Below, in pieces: positions 8,280 through 17,951 of a stretch of 64,000 nt of DNA. The notes below the pieces were generated by a model. It saw only the letters and a list, made by a program, of their open reading frames with translations. It did no database searches and was not told the DNA's origin. The stretch spans positions 1-64,000 of the forward strand of contig NZ_CAKJTL010000050.1 in the NCBI RefSeq assembly GCF_917627385.1, given 5' to 3'. The DNA comes from Protofrankia sp. CiT1 (GTDB taxonomy: Bacteria; Actinomycetota; Actinomycetes; Frankiales; Frankiaceae). How positions within the stretch are numbered: position 1 is the first letter of the stretch; the number at the start of each line of letters is the position of its first letter. The translations under genes were made by a program, and so were the position numbers.

Positions 8280-10019
8280 ATGAAGACGGCGATGCGGTCA
8301 CACCTGTGCGGTGCGCTGCGCACGGAGCACATCGGTGAGACGGTCACGGTGTGCGGCTGGGTGGCTCACCGCCGCCAGCACGGCCAGTCGTTGATGTTCG
8401 TCGACCTGCGGGATCACGCTGGCCAGGTGCAGTGCGTGGTGGACGGGTCCGTCGATGCCCGGTCGGAGTACGTCCTGCGCATCACTGGCACGGTGGCCGC
8501 CCGGCCTGAGGGGACGGTCAACCCGAACCTCGGTACCGGCGAGGTCGAGCTGCGCGACTGCGCGGTCACGGTGCTTGCTCCGGCGGCACCGCCGCCGTTC
8601 CCGATCGACGACCGTGCCGGCTCGGTCGACGAGTCGACCCGGCTCGCCTATCGTTATCTTGACCTGCGCCGTGAACGCATGCAGCGCAACCTGCGGACCC
8701 GTTCGGCGGTACTGGCCGCGCTGCGTTCCGCGCTGGCACCACGCGACTTCGTCGAGGTCGAGACGCCGTTGTTGATGCCGTCCACGCCAGAAGGCGCCCG
8801 GGAGTTCGTGGTGCCGTCCCGGCAGACGCCGGGGAGCTTCTACGCGCTGCCGCAGTCCCCGCAGCTGTTCAAGCAGCTGCTGATGGTCGGCGGCACCGAC
8901 CGGTACTTCCAGTTCGCCCGGTGCCTGCGCGACGAGGACCTGCGGGCCGACAGGCAGTACGAGTTCACCCAGCTTGACCTGGAGATGAGCTTCGTCGACC
9001 AGGATGACGTGCTGGAGGTGATCTCAGCCGCGGTGCTGGCCGCGACCGAGGCGGTCACCGGCGCCGCGCAGCCGCCGATCGAGCGGATCACCTGGCACGA
9101 CGCCATGGACCGGTTCGGGGTGGACAAACCCGATCTGCGTTTCGGCATGGAACTTGTGGAGCTGACCGGGATCTTCACGGCGAGCGGGTTCCAGGCGTTC
9201 GCCGGGGCACCCGCGGTGAAGGGCATCCGCGTACCCGGCGGTTCGGCCACGCACAACCGCAAGGCGTTGGAGGCCCTGACCGACCGGGCCAAGAAGCTCG
9301 GGGCCAAGGGCCTGGTGTGGATGCGGGTCGGCGCGGACGGGACGCTGGAGTCCCCGGTGGCGAAGTTCCTGTCCGCCGCCGAGCTCGCCGGGATCGTGAA
9401 GGCGACCGGCGGTGAGACCGGTGATCTTCTCCTGCTCGTCGCGGACGAGTGGGCGATGGTGTGTGAGGTGCTCGGCCAGCTGCGCAACGATCTCGGGCGC
9501 CCGGCCGTCGGCGAAGGCGGGTTCCGCTATGTCTGGGTCGTCGACTTCCCGCTGTTCGTGGGGATCGATGCGCAGACCGGACGTCCCAAGCCCGGCCATC
9601 ATCCGTTCACCCGCCCGCATCCCGATGATGTCGACAAGATCGAAACAGAGCCGCTGGCAGTGCGCAGCCGCGCCTACGACCTGGTCCTCAACGGCTGGGA
9701 GCTGGGCTCGGGCTCGATCCGGATCCATGAGCCCGAGCTGCAACAGCGGATTTTTGCCGCGCTCGGGATCTCCGCGGCCGAGGCTGACCGCCGCTTCGGC
9801 TTCTTCCTCACGCCGTTCTCCTTCGGCGCGCCGCCCCACGGCGGGTTCGCCGTGGGAATCGACCGGCTGGTGGCGATCCTGGCGGGTGAGGACAACATCC
9901 GCGAGGTCATCGCCTTCCCCAAGACCCAGTCCGGTCTTGATCCGATGACGGGTGCGCCCACCGAGATCGAGCCGCGCCAACTGCGTGAGCTGGGCATTCG
10001 GGTACTGCCCTCGGCGTAG
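8280..10019 (+). CDS. aspS: Aspartyl-tRNA synthetase, bacterial type
   Basis: Charges tRNA-Asp, and tRNA-Asn as well in organisms that use the amidotransferase route. From ATG 8280 (MKTAMRSHLCG) it has 579 residues in the expected order: N-terminal OB-fold anticodon domain, class II motif 2 with FQFARCLRDEDLRADRQ, the inserted GAD domain at about residues 285-410, and motif 3 GFAVGIDRLVAILAG. The bacteria-specific insert distinguishes it from archaeal non-insert enzymes. An in-frame GTG at 8229 would add 17 poorly coding residues and was not chosen. It is a housekeeping gene and looks intact. Confidence 0.96.
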   Translation: MKTAMRSHLCGALRTEHIGETVTVCGWVAHRRQHGQSLMFVDLRDHAGQVQCVVDGSVDARSEYVLRITGTVAARPEGTVNPNLGTGEVELRDCAVTVLAPAAPPPFPIDDRAGSVDESTRLAYRYLDLRRERMQRNLRTRSAVLAALRSALAPRDFVEVETPLLMPSTPEGAREFVVPSRQTPGSFYALPQSPQLFKQLLMVGGTDRYFQFARCLRDEDLRADRQYEFTQLDLEMSFVDQDDVLEVISAAVLAATEAVTGAAQPPIERITWHDAMDRFGVDKPDLRFGMELVELTGIFTASGFQAFAGAPAVKGIRVPGGSATHNRKALEALTDRAKKLGAKGLVWMRVGADGTLESPVAKFLSAAELAGIVKATGGETGDLLLLVADEWAMVCEVLGQLRNDLGRPAVGEGGFRYVWVVDFPLFVGIDAQTGRPKPGHHPFTRPHPDDVDKIETEPLAVRSRAYDLVLNGWELGSGSIRIHEPELQQRIFAALGISAAEADRRFGFFLTPFSFGAPPHGGFAVGIDRLVAILAGEDNIREVIAFPKTQSGLDPMTGAPTEIEPRQLRELGIRVLPSA

Positions 10020-10343
10020 GCGCGCCGCGCGCAAATTTTCGCGCAAATTATGCGCACGATTCATGGCGAAAGCCTCCGGGCCGTGGTGCTGGGACTTAGG
10101 GTTACTCGGTTAGCGCGTCCTGTTCCAGCGTCCCGCGGGTCTCCGGCAGCGCGAGAAGTGTGCACCGAGTTGATCTTTTTGCGTGCCTTGCCGGTAGTCT
10201 CGCGCGTTGGGCGTTGCGCGTTGCCCCGCGGGTATGACCGACGCATCCGTCTCAGTCACGGTGCCGGCTGGTGCAGGCCCGGCGGGCGGGGAGCGCGGTT
10301 CGGGGACGGGATGCGGCAGCCGGATGCAGCGGGAGGCCAGGGA
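10020..10343. other. Intergenic region with no gene seen
   Basis: The frame of the downstream ligase stays open through here, but the residues are Arg/Gly-rich without family similarity and a good ribosome-binding site supports the later start. The A/T-containing stretch near 10026-10060 repeats cgcgcaaatt twice and may belong to the promoter or to the aspS terminator. Confidence 0.4.
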
Positions 10344-11486
10344 ATGCGGATACCGTTCTCGTCGTCGCCGACGTCCAGTCTCGGCATCGAGTGGGAGTTG
10401 CAGCTGGTCGACCGCGACACCCGTCACCTTCGCGGGGCGGCGACCAGCATTCTCGACGAGTACCAGAACAAAATTGGCCGGGATGCCGAGCCACGGGCCA
10501 AGTACGAGCTGTTCGAGTCGACCATCGAGGTCGTTACCGGTATCTGTGACACGGTGTCCGAGGCCACCAGCGACCTCCTGGCAACCGTCTGTTTCCTGGA
10601 AGATCTGGCCGAATCGCGGGGGCTCGCGCTGACGTGCAGCGGGACCCATCCGCTCACCCACTATGACACGCAGCGGCTCAGTCCCGACCCCCGCTACTTC
10701 TCGCTGGTGGACCGTATGCAGTGGGTCGTGCGGCGTTTGCTGGTCTTCGGCGTGCATGTGCACGTCGGGGTCCGTTCACCGGAAAAGGCGATCCCCATCG
10801 TGAACGCGCTCGCCGCCTATATCCCGCACTTTCTCGCACTGTCCGCATCCTCACCGTTCTGGCTGGGCACGGACACGGGACTGGCATCGACGCGTTCGAA
10901 ATTGTTCGAGACCCTGCCCACAGCGGGTCTGCCGCAGCTGCTTTCCGACTGGGGGCAGTTCGAGCGGTTCATGGGCACGATGGCGTCGGCTGGCGCGGCC
11001 GAGAGCATCCGCGAGGTGTGGTGGGATGTCCGTCCCCACCCGAACTTCGGCACGGTGGAACTGCGTGTCTGTGACGGCTTGCCGACACTGCTGGAGGTCG
11101 GGGCGGTCGCCGCTCTGACGCAGTGTCTTGTCGACCGGATGAACGTTCAGCTCGACCGGGGCTACACGTTGCCGACACCACATCGATGGGTTGTCCAGGA
11201 GAACAAATGGCGGGCGGCCCGCTATGGCCTTGACGCCGAGATCATGGTGGATGAGCGAGGTACGACGCGCAGCGTCCGCGACGACCTCGTTGACCTGGTG
11301 GAGGATCTCCTGCCGGTGGCGCGCCGGCTGGCGTGTCCTGGCGAACTGGCTGACGTCCTGCACATTGTGGATGTCGGTTCGAGCAGCGAGCGACAGCGGA
11401 CGGCGGCGAGGCGGGCTGATGGGGATCTGACCGCCGTGGTGGATACCCTGCTTCAGGAGATGGAGTTTCGCCGGCCCGTGCCGTGA
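10344..11486 (+). CDS. GCS2-type carboxylate-amine ligase (YbdK family)
   Basis: ATP-dependent ligase of the glutamate-cysteine ligase type 2 superfamily; members join a carboxylate, commonly glutamate, to an amine such as cysteine. The 380 residues begin MRIPFSSSP and carry LGIEWELQLVD, the metal- and ATP-binding start of the family. FGVHVHVGV, SASSPFWLGTDTGLASTR and FGTVELRVCDG are also typical. ATG 10344 is preceded by gggagg at a 7-base spacing, so the longer in-frame extension from 10050 is rejected. Actinobacteria use relatives in ergothioneine or gamma-glutamyl amide synthesis; the substrate here cannot be read from sequence. A gamma-glutamylcyclotransferase-like gene lies 4 kb downstream, a loose thematic link only. 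Confidence 0.85.
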   Translation: MRIPFSSSPTSSLGIEWELQLVDRDTRHLRGAATSILDEYQNKIGRDAEPRAKYELFESTIEVVTGICDTVSEATSDLLATVCFLEDLAESRGLALTCSGTHPLTHYDTQRLSPDPRYFSLVDRMQWVVRRLLVFGVHVHVGVRSPEKAIPIVNALAAYIPHFLALSASSPFWLGTDTGLASTRSKLFETLPTAGLPQLLSDWGQFERFMGTMASAGAAESIREVWWDVRPHPNFGTVELRVCDGLPTLLEVGAVAALTQCLVDRMNVQLDRGYTLPTPHRWVVQENKWRAARYGLDAEIMVDERGTTRSVRDDLVDLVEDLLPVARRLACPGELADVLHIVDVGSSSERQRTAARRADGDLTAVVDTLLQEMEFRRPVP

Positions 11487-11613
11487 ATCCGGGCCGGCGC
11501 TGGTGGAGAGGTGGGGCCAGGCCCTTGCTGTACAGGAATATCCGCCCTGATCAGGTCTTTCGGGCGGGCGCACGATATGCGTGTGGGCAGTGGGCGCAGT
11601 CCGGGCGGCCGGC

Positions 11614-12888
11614 ATGACAGCGAGCGCGGCTGACGCGGTCGCCGCCTGGCTGAATCAGCATGAAGGCGAGCTTGTCGCGTTCAGGCGTGACCTTCATGCC
11701 CATCCGGAACTGGGTAGACAGGAACATCGGACAACTCGCGCGATCGCGGCTCGGCTGTCAGCTGCCGGGTTGACTCCGCACCTGCTGCCGGCTGGGACAG
11801 GCCTGTGGTGTGACATCGGCCCGGTCTGTCGGGATGCGGCGGCCACGGCCACGGCCACGGCCGACGCCGCGGGGACGGCCGCCAGCCTGGACCGGCCTGA
11901 CGTACCCATGGTCATGGTGCGTGCCGACATCGATGCGCTACCGCTGCTGGACGTGAAAGAGGTGCCCTACCGTTCGACCGTTCCCGGTGTCTGCCATGCC
12001 TGCGGCCACGACGTCCACACGGCTGTCGTGCTGGGGACGGGGCTGGCGCTCGCCGAGTTCGCCCGGGTCAGCCCGCTCACGGGAACGGTCCGGCTCGTGT
12101 TCCAGCCGGCCGAGGAGACCATGCCGGGCGGTGCGCTGGACGTGATCGACGCCGGTGTGCTCAAGCCGGTGTCCGCCGCCATGACGGTGCACTGCGACCC
12201 GTCCCTGGACGTCGGGAGCATCGGCCTGCGCGTTGGTCCTGTCACCTCGGCCGCCGACTCGGTCAGGATCACCCTCGGCGGCCCTGGCGGTCACACGTCA
12301 CGTCCGCAGAACACGGTTGACCTGATCTACGCGTTGTCCAGGCTGGCGGTGGAACTGCCCGCGGCGTTGTCCCGCCTGGTGGATCCACGCTCTTCACTGT
12401 CGCTGGTGTGGGGGCACATCGAGGCTGGCACTGTGGCCAACGCGATCCCGCGGGCGGGCAGTATCGCCGGGACGGTTCGCACGCTGTCCCGGGACACCTG
12501 GGAGGACGTGCCCACGCTCGTGCGCCGGCTCGCCGAACAGATCGTCGCCCCTTACGGGGCGAGCCTCGCCCTCGATTACCGGCGCGGGGTACCTCCGGTG
12601 GTGAACAGCGCCGAAATCATCGAGGTGTTCCGGACAGCGCTACAGCGCGTGCTTGCGCCAGGCGCGGAGATACCGATCATGCAGTCCCTCGGTGGTGAGG
12701 ACTTCGCCTGGTACCTCGACCATGTCCCCGGCGCGCTTGCTCGTCTTGGTACCCGTTCCCCCGGCGGGCACACCTACGACCTGCATCAGGGCACCTTCGA
12801 CGTGGACGAGGCCGCGATCGGGACGGGCGTCCGGTTCCTTGCCGCGTCCGCTCTGCGTGGGCTGGAGCGGGCCAGCGCGTCGTGCTGA
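11614..12888 (+). CDS. M20D-family metal-dependent amidohydrolase
   Basis: Predicted to hydrolyse N-acyl or amide bonds of amino-acid derivatives. It resembles hippurate hydrolase and IAA-amino-acid hydrolase enzymes. Metal-binding motifs appear in order: RRDLHAHPEL, VRADIDALPL, HACGHDVHTA, FQPAEETMPGGA and LGGEDFAWYL. From ATG 11614 it is 424 residues. A GTG at 11581 would add eleven residues and remains possible. An unusual Ala/Thr insert (ATATATADAAGT, about residues 80-91) separates the N-terminal lobe strands and comes from a ccacgg hexanucleotide run. No pathway partner adjoins it, so the physiological substrate is open. Confidence 0.88.
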   Translation: MTASAADAVAAWLNQHEGELVAFRRDLHAHPELGRQEHRTTRAIAARLSAAGLTPHLLPAGTGLWCDIGPVCRDAAATATATADAAGTAASLDRPDVPMVMVRADIDALPLLDVKEVPYRSTVPGVCHACGHDVHTAVVLGTGLALAEFARVSPLTGTVRLVFQPAEETMPGGALDVIDAGVLKPVSAAMTVHCDPSLDVGSIGLRVGPVTSAADSVRITLGGPGGHTSRPQNTVDLIYALSRLAVELPAALSRLVDPRSSLSLVWGHIEAGTVANAIPRAGSIAGTVRTLSRDTWEDVPTLVRRLAEQIVAPYGASLALDYRRGVPPVVNSAEIIEVFRTALQRVLAPGAEIPIMQSLGGEDFAWYLDHVPGALARLGTRSPGGHTYDLHQGTFDVDEAAIGTGVRFLAASALRGLERASASC

Positions 12889-12969
12889 CGAAACCAGCGT
12901 GCTGATCTACCAGAACAAGATCCCGGGCTGGGCCGCCCACCACGGTCAACCCAACCCGGGACACACGGT

Positions 12970-15129
12970 TTATCGGTTTATCGGGAACTCGGCCTGGCTG
13001 TGGGCTCGCGGCGGCGGAATGCTCGAGCTGCTGTGGGCGTGGGACTCCCGCACCCGCAGCAGCTTCGCTGTCCAGTCCGGCAGGTACCAGTTCCACGCGC
13101 CGAACAGCGACACCAGCGCCGGCACCAGCAGCATCCGGACAACGGTGGCGTCCAGCAGGATGCCGAAGCCGAGCGCGGTCGCGAACAGCTTGATGTCGGT
13201 CTGCGGTCCGCTTGACAGCGACAGGAACGACAGGAAGAGGATCAGCGCGGCCGACGTGACGAGCCGCCCGGTACGGCCGACCCCTTCGATGACGGCGGCG
13301 TCGGTGTTGCCGCGAGCGTCGTACTCCTCCCGGATGCGGGCGAGGATGAACACCTCGTAGTCCATGGACAGGCCGAACAGGAAGGCGAAGACCATCAGGG
13401 GCAGCCAGAAGGTGATGGAGCCGGTGGCCTTGATGCCGTAGACCGCCTCGGCGCCATAACCGTACTGCCAGAACAGCACCACCGCCCCGAACGTCGCCCC
13501 CAGGGAGATCAGGTTGAACAACACTGCCTTGAGCGGCAGCAGCAGCGAGCGGAAGGCACGTACCAGCAGGATGTAGGTGATTAGGACTATCAGGCCGAGC
13601 GCCAGCGGGAACGCCCCGTAGACAGCATGGATGTAGTCCAGCTGCAGGGCGCCTATCCCGGTCAGACCGATGAACCCGGGCACGTTGTCCAGGGCGGACC
13701 GCATCCGCCGGATCGGGTCGGTGCTGCTGCCGCCCGCGGTCTCGTTGTTCGGCACGGCGAGGACGATCGACGTGCCGGCCCGGTTCGACGCCGGGCCGGT
13801 CGGGGCCGTCGCGGTGGCCACGCCGTCCACCGCGCGCACGCGCCGCACCACGTCGGCAGCCGCCGACGTGTCGACCAGAATCTCGGCCGGGGTGAGGATG
13901 CCTGTCGGCGCACCGCCGTTCTCAAGGATCTTCAGTGCCTCGTAGGCGGGCCCGGTTTTCGTCAGCGACGAGGACTGCGCCGTGCCGATCTGGATCCCGA
14001 AGAACGGAATGATCAGGGCGGTAAGGATGGCGAGTCCGGCGCCGGCGGCGATCCAACGGTGGCGCACGACCAGCGATGCCCACCTGGTCCAGAACCGGCT
14101 CGCGGTGTTCTCGTGCCGGATCCGCGGCCAGTCGACGCGGGGGCCGATGCCACCGAGCAGGGCGGGCAGCAGCGTGGTGGTGACCGCCACGCTGACCAGC
14201 GGAATGAGCATTCCGCCGTAGCCGATGGAACGCAGGAAGGGCACCGGAATGACGACCAGGGCGACCAGGCCGATCGCGACGGTGAGGCCGCTGAACAGCA
14301 CGGCATGGCCCGCCGACTCCATCGAGGCCACGATCGCGTCGTGGTTCTCCCGGCCGTGGGCACGCTCCTCGCGCCACCGGGTGACGATCAGCAACGAGTA
14401 GTCGATGGCTACCCCGAGACCGATCAGGGAGACGAGGAACTGCACCAGGAACGACACGTCCGCGAAGAAGGTCAGCCCCAGCAGGATCAGGAAGGTCGAT
14501 GTGATCGCCACGGCCGCGACGAGCAGCGGTACCAGCGCGAGCATGGAGGCGAAGACGAACGCGAGAATCGCCAGGGCACCGACTCCGGCGAGCAGGGTCT
14601 CGACCAGTACCCCCGGCCCACCGCTGGAGCCGCCGTTGGTCTGGAGTTCCTCTATGCCGGTGACGGTCCCGGTCAGCGATGCCGGCGTGTGGGCGGCGAT
14701 TGACGTCTTCAGCTTGTCCAGGGTCGCGGACGCGAAGCTGGTCTGCGGTGGGTAGAAGACGTAGGCGAACTGGGCTCGCCCGTCGGCCGTGGTAAAGATG
14801 TTGTCGCCGGTCGTGGCCTTCCCGACGACCCGCACGTTGGGCACGTCGTGTTCGACCGCGGCGAATGTGCTCGCCGCCTGTTGGTCGTCGACCTTGTCGC
14901 CGGGCTTCGCGGCCAGCACCAGGATGTCCGGCGCTCCCTGACCCTCGGTGTGGTAGGTCGCGAGTATCTTCTGGGAGGTCTCGAAGCCGGGCTGGCCGGG
15001 CAGGGAGAAGTCGAAGGTCAGCCGTTTGGTGGTGGTGCCGGCTGTCGCGCCGCCGACCAGGAAGGCGATGATCCAGAAAAGGATCACAAGACGACGGTGC
15101 CGGAGGCACCAACGTGCGAGCGCCGACAT
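12970..15129 (-). CDS. MMPL-family RND-type transporter
   Basis: Proton-driven exporter of lipids or hydrophobic compounds across the inner membrane. The 719-residue protein has the duplicated RND plan: one N-terminal helix (LVILFWIIAFLVGGATAG), an extracytoplasmic domain, and a five-to-six-helix bundle with GVAIDYSLLIVTRWREE. The second half repeats this and contains FGLSMDYEVFILARIREEY, where the conserved GxxxDY motifs provide proton-relay aspartates. ATG 15129 begins MSALARWCLRHR. It diverges from a MarR-type regulator 96 bp away, the classic layout for a drug- or fatty-acid-responsive pump. The last residues (SHAHSSSSIPPPRAHS) are a flexible tail. Confidence 0.92.
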   Translation of the reverse strand: MSALARWCLRHRRLVILFWIIAFLVGGATAGTTTKRLTFDFSLPGQPGFETSQKILATYHTEGQGAPDILVLAAKPGDKVDDQQAASTFAAVEHDVPNVRVVGKATTGDNIFTTADGRAQFAYVFYPPQTSFASATLDKLKTSIAAHTPASLTGTVTGIEELQTNGGSSGGPGVLVETLLAGVGALAILAFVFASMLALVPLLVAAVAITSTFLILLGLTFFADVSFLVQFLVSLIGLGVAIDYSLLIVTRWREERAHGRENHDAIVASMESAGHAVLFSGLTVAIGLVALVVIPVPFLRSIGYGGMLIPLVSVAVTTTLLPALLGGIGPRVDWPRIRHENTASRFWTRWASLVVRHRWIAAGAGLAILTALIIPFFGIQIGTAQSSSLTKTGPAYEALKILENGGAPTGILTPAEILVDTSAAADVVRRVRAVDGVATATAPTGPASNRAGTSIVLAVPNNETAGGSSTDPIRRMRSALDNVPGFIGLTGIGALQLDYIHAVYGAFPLALGLIVLITYILLVRAFRSLLLPLKAVLFNLISLGATFGAVVLFWQYGYGAEAVYGIKATGSITFWLPLMVFAFLFGLSMDYEVFILARIREEYDARGNTDAAVIEGVGRTGRLVTSAALILFLSFLSLSSGPQTDIKLFATALGFGILLDATVVRMLLVPALVSLFGAWNWYLPDWTAKLLRVRESHAHSSSSIPPPRAHSQAEFPINR

Positions 15130-15225
15130 CGGGGTCTCCCCACTAGTTAAGGTGATCTGTGCTCACGCATGTTGACGCAGGTAACAGTACCACCAGTGAT
15201 TGTGAAACCAGTAACGGTTTGTCTC
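15130..15225. promoter_or_regulatory. Shared promoter/operator region between MMPL and MarR
   Basis: This 96-bp divergent spacer is AT-richer than its surroundings and has three GTAAC motifs (15181, 15211 and, just past the start, about 15230). A TTGACG hexamer at 15174 could be a -35 element. It is the natural binding site for the MarR product, though no perfect palindrome is present. Confidence 0.45.
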
Positions 15226-15750
15226 ATGGGTAACCAATATGTAGCTCACAGTAGTGAACCGGAGCGCCCTCTGCGCGAGCGTGTTTTTTATGCTTTTGTT
15301 CGTTTTGGGCCAGCCTGGGTGCGCTATCTTCAGGCCACTGTCGGTCTCGATGGTGTGAGTCCGGCTGGTGTGCGGCTGCTGTCGGCTTTGCGACACCATC
15401 CGCATCCGCCCATCATGCGTGATCTTGTTGATGATCTCGGAACGACAGCTCGGGCCATCACCGGGCTTGTCGACACCCTTGAGCACGAAGGCCTGGTCCG
15501 CCGCGCCCGCCATCCGCGGGATCGCCGGGCGACGCTCATCACCCTGACAAGCAAGGGTGAACGCGTCGTGGACAGGGTCGGTCGCGAACACGTCGAACGC
15601 GCTTCGACGCTGTTCGATGTGCTGTCCGCGCAAGATCAGGCCGACCTCGTGCGCATCCTCGGGCTGCTGAGCGACGAGCTGGCCGCGCGTGGGCAGACTG
15701 TCCAGCAGCAGGAACCGGCGTTGCGCTCCGCTCCGATCGACAACTCGTAG
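15226..15750 (+). CDS. MarR-family transcriptional regulator
   Basis: A 174-residue winged-helix repressor. PPIMRDLVDDLGTTARAITGLVDTLE is the helix-turn-helix region, followed by the wing sequence HPRDRRATLITLTSKGER, where DxR is the diagnostic MarR feature. ATG 15226 (MGNQYVAHS) fits the family length; an in-frame ATG at 15169 adds 19 hydrophobic residues that look untranslated. It is transcribed divergently from the MMPL exporter and most likely represses it, and itself, from the 96-bp spacer. The inducing ligand is unknown. Confidence 0.88.
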   Translation: MGNQYVAHSSEPERPLRERVFYAFVRFGPAWVRYLQATVGLDGVSPAGVRLLSALRHHPHPPIMRDLVDDLGTTARAITGLVDTLEHEGLVRRARHPRDRRATLITLTSKGERVVDRVGREHVERASTLFDVLSAQDQADLVRILGLLSDELAARGQTVQQQEPALRSAPIDNS

Positions 15751-15831
15751 GCGACGGGGCGAGCCCGGGGCCCCTCACGCCATCGCTCCCCAGCCTCGCT
15801 CCTTGCTCCACGCACTTGCCGCTGGGCGCTC

Positions 15832-16272
15832 TTACGCGGTTGGGCGCATGCGTAGCTGGGCGACGTAGTCGGCCGGAGCACCGGCTCGCTCCGCCGCGTC
15901 GGCCATGATCGATACGTACCGTTTGGACGGCAGCCCGCCTTCGTAGGCGTCCAGGACGTACGCCCAGGCAAGCGCGTCGCCGTCCAGGGTGGAAACGCGC
16001 ACGCGGATGCGGGTGTAGAGGCCGGCGTCGGCGCCCTCCCACACGTCGAGCTGCCGCAGATCACGCCGGTCGATGTCGTAGAGCATCACGTAGACATGGG
16101 AGCCGGGGGACTCGACGATAGTGGCGAGCGCGCCTTCCCAGCCGACGTCCTCGCCACCGAAGGTGAGTCTCCAGCCGTGTATCCAGCCGGTCCCGATGAC
16201 CGGAGCGTGTGGTGCACGTTCCTTCATCTGGGCCGGATCGAGGTTGCTGCCGTAGGCGGCGTACATGGTCAT
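15832..16272 (-). CDS. Gamma-glutamylcyclotransferase-like protein (AIG2/GGCT fold)
   Basis: The 146-residue protein starts MTMYAAYGSNLDPAQM, the YGSNL substrate-binding loop of the gamma-glutamylcyclotransferase superfamily. WEGALATIVESPGSHVYVML and RQLDVWEGADAGLYTRI follow; the glutamate in DxxEG-type segments is the expected general acid/base. Members release 5-oxoproline from gamma-glutamyl peptides or act on gamma-glutamylamines. A second in-frame ATG lies two codons in. It is isolated between the MarR gene (tail to tail) and the divergent lpdA, with no partner to define its substrate. Confidence 0.85.
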   Translation of the reverse strand: MTMYAAYGSNLDPAQMKERAPHAPVIGTGWIHGWRLTFGGEDVGWEGALATIVESPGSHVYVMLYDIDRRDLRQLDVWEGADAGLYTRIRVRVSTLDGDALAWAYVLDAYEGGLPSKRYVSIMADAAERAGAPADYVAQLRMRPTA

Positions 16273-16508
16273 GGCGTACGCCTCTCGCGGGCTCTTTCGT
16301 CGCGGCCATCGCGGCCGGGGTGACGGCGTATCTCAAGGATCTCCACTGGCGCCTACCGTACCCACGTTCTCCCCGACTGTGCTGACGCACCGGGCCGGCG
16401 GGTTACCTTTCCCTGATTGTACGAAAGTCGGTCCGATCCCAGTGGTACGGCGCGCGGCAGGAGGCAAGATAGCTGGTGGGAACGCCGCCCACGGAAGGGA
16501 GCGCGCAC

Positions 16509-17951
16509 GTGCCGCGAATTGTCATCCTTGGAGGGGGGCCCGGTGGGTATGAGGCGGCCCTTGTCGGAGCTGAGCTGGGGGCATTTGTCACACTCATCGA
16601 TGCGGATGGGATGGGCGGTGCCTGCGTCCTTACTGACTGTGTTCCATCGAAGGCCCTGATCGCCACATCGGCGGCGATGACGGCCCTGGCCGCGGCGCCC
16701 TCGCTCGGTGTCCGGCTGCGAGACGGCGGTTTCGTGCTGCCGGAAGCGGGCTGGGATGCCATGGCGGCACCCGGTTGTGAGCTGCCTGCCGGTGCTGGTG
16801 TGGACATCGAGCGGGTCTACGCCCGGGTACGGGGGCTTGCCCAGGCGCAGTCCCGTGACATCGAGACCCGACTGGAAAAAGAGGCCGTCCGGGTTGTGCG
16901 CGCCCGCGGGCGGCTGGTCGGTCCGCATGTCGTCGAGATCGATTCTGGTGAGGCGTTCTTCGGCGACATCATGTTGATCGCCACCGGTGCGTCGCCGCGG
17001 ATCGTGCCGACCGCGATACCTGACGGTGAGAGAATTCTCACCTGGCGCCATCTCTACGACCTCGACAGGCTGCCCGAACATCTGATCGTGGTCGGTTCCG
17101 GCGTCACCGGCGCCGAGTTCGCCAGCGCCTACCGGGCGCTCGGTGCGCAGGTGACACTCATCTCCTCCCGCGACCGGGTGCTGCCTGGGGAGGATCCCGA
17201 CGCGGCCCGGGTCCTGGAGGATGTGTTCGGGCGCAGGGGCGTCACGGTGCTGGGCTGCTCCCGGGCGTCGGCGACCCGCCGGGTCGCCGACGGTGTGGAG
17301 GTCGAGCTCGAGGACGGCAGGATCATCAGTGGCAGCCACGTCCTGATGGCCGTCGGTTCGGTGCCGCGCACATCGGAGATCGGTCTGACCGACGTCGGGA
17401 TACGCCTGAACACGACCGGCCATATCGAGGTCGACCGGATGTCGAGGACATCGGTGCCGGGGGTCTACGCCGCTGGTGACTGTACCGGGGTGCTGCCGCT
17501 GGCGTCCGTCGCCGCCATGCAGGGCAGGATCGCCATGTGGCACGCGCTCGGTGAGGCGGTCACCCCACTGCGGCTGGGTACCGTGTCGTCGAACATCTTC
17601 ACCGAGCCGGAGATCGCGACCGTCGGCATCTCCCAACGGATGATCGAGTCAGGCGCGGTCGCGGCGCATACGACGATCCTCCCGCTTGCCCGGAACCCGC
17701 GGGCGAAGATGGAGGCCGTCACGGACGGTTTCGTCAAGCTGTTCTGTCGGCCTGGCAGCGGCAGCGTTCTGGGTGGGGTTGTCGTAGCGCCCCGGGCGTC
17801 AGAACTGATCTTCCCGGTGTCGCTGGCGGTCGCCAACGGCCTGACCGTCGACCAGGTTGCCCACACGTTCGCGATCTACCCATCGGTCTCCGGGTCGTTG
17901 TCCGAAGCCGCGCGGATCGCCATGCCCCGGGACCTGTTCGCCAGTTTCTAG
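16509..17951 (+). CDS. lpdA: LpdA-type NAD(P)H-quinone/disulfide oxidoreductase
   Basis: FAD flavoprotein of the pyridine nucleotide-disulfide oxidoreductase family, closest in pattern to actinobacterial LpdA (Rv3303c type). N-terminal GGGPGGYEAA binds FAD, VVGSGVTGAEFASAY binds NAD(P), and VYAAGDCTG is the second FAD motif; a C-terminal dimerisation domain follows. The sequence GGACVLTDCVPSK keeps both cysteines (C39 and C44), whereas I recall the mycobacterial LpdA lacking the first, so disulfide chemistry may be retained. The canonical C-terminal HxxxxE catalytic pair of true lipoamide dehydrogenases is not evident. GTG 16509 (MPRIVILGG) is preceded by gaaggga; GTG 16476 is an alternative adding eleven residues. 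Confidence 0.85.
   Translation: MPRIVILGGGPGGYEAALVGAELGAFVTLIDADGMGGACVLTDCVPSKALIATSAAMTALAAAPSLGVRLRDGGFVLPEAGWDAMAAPGCELPAGAGVDIERVYARVRGLAQAQSRDIETRLEKEAVRVVRARGRLVGPHVVEIDSGEAFFGDIMLIATGASPRIVPTAIPDGERILTWRHLYDLDRLPEHLIVVGSGVTGAEFASAYRALGAQVTLISSRDRVLPGEDPDAARVLEDVFGRRGVTVLGCSRASATRRVADGVEVELEDGRIISGSHVLMAVGSVPRTSEIGLTDVGIRLNTTGHIEVDRMSRTSVPGVYAAGDCTGVLPLASVAAMQGRIAMWHALGEAVTPLRLGTVSSNIFTEPEIATVGISQRMIESGAVAAHTTILPLARNPRAKMEAVTDGFVKLFCRPGSGSVLGGVVVAPRASELIFPVSLAVANGLTVDQVAHTFAIYPSVSGSLSEAARIAMPRDLFASF

Noticed and set aside
10050-10343. In-frame N-terminal extension of the GCS2-type ligase
   Set aside because: The extra 98 residues are Arg/Gly-rich and unlike the family, and a gggagg ribosome-binding sequence sits correctly before ATG 10344.
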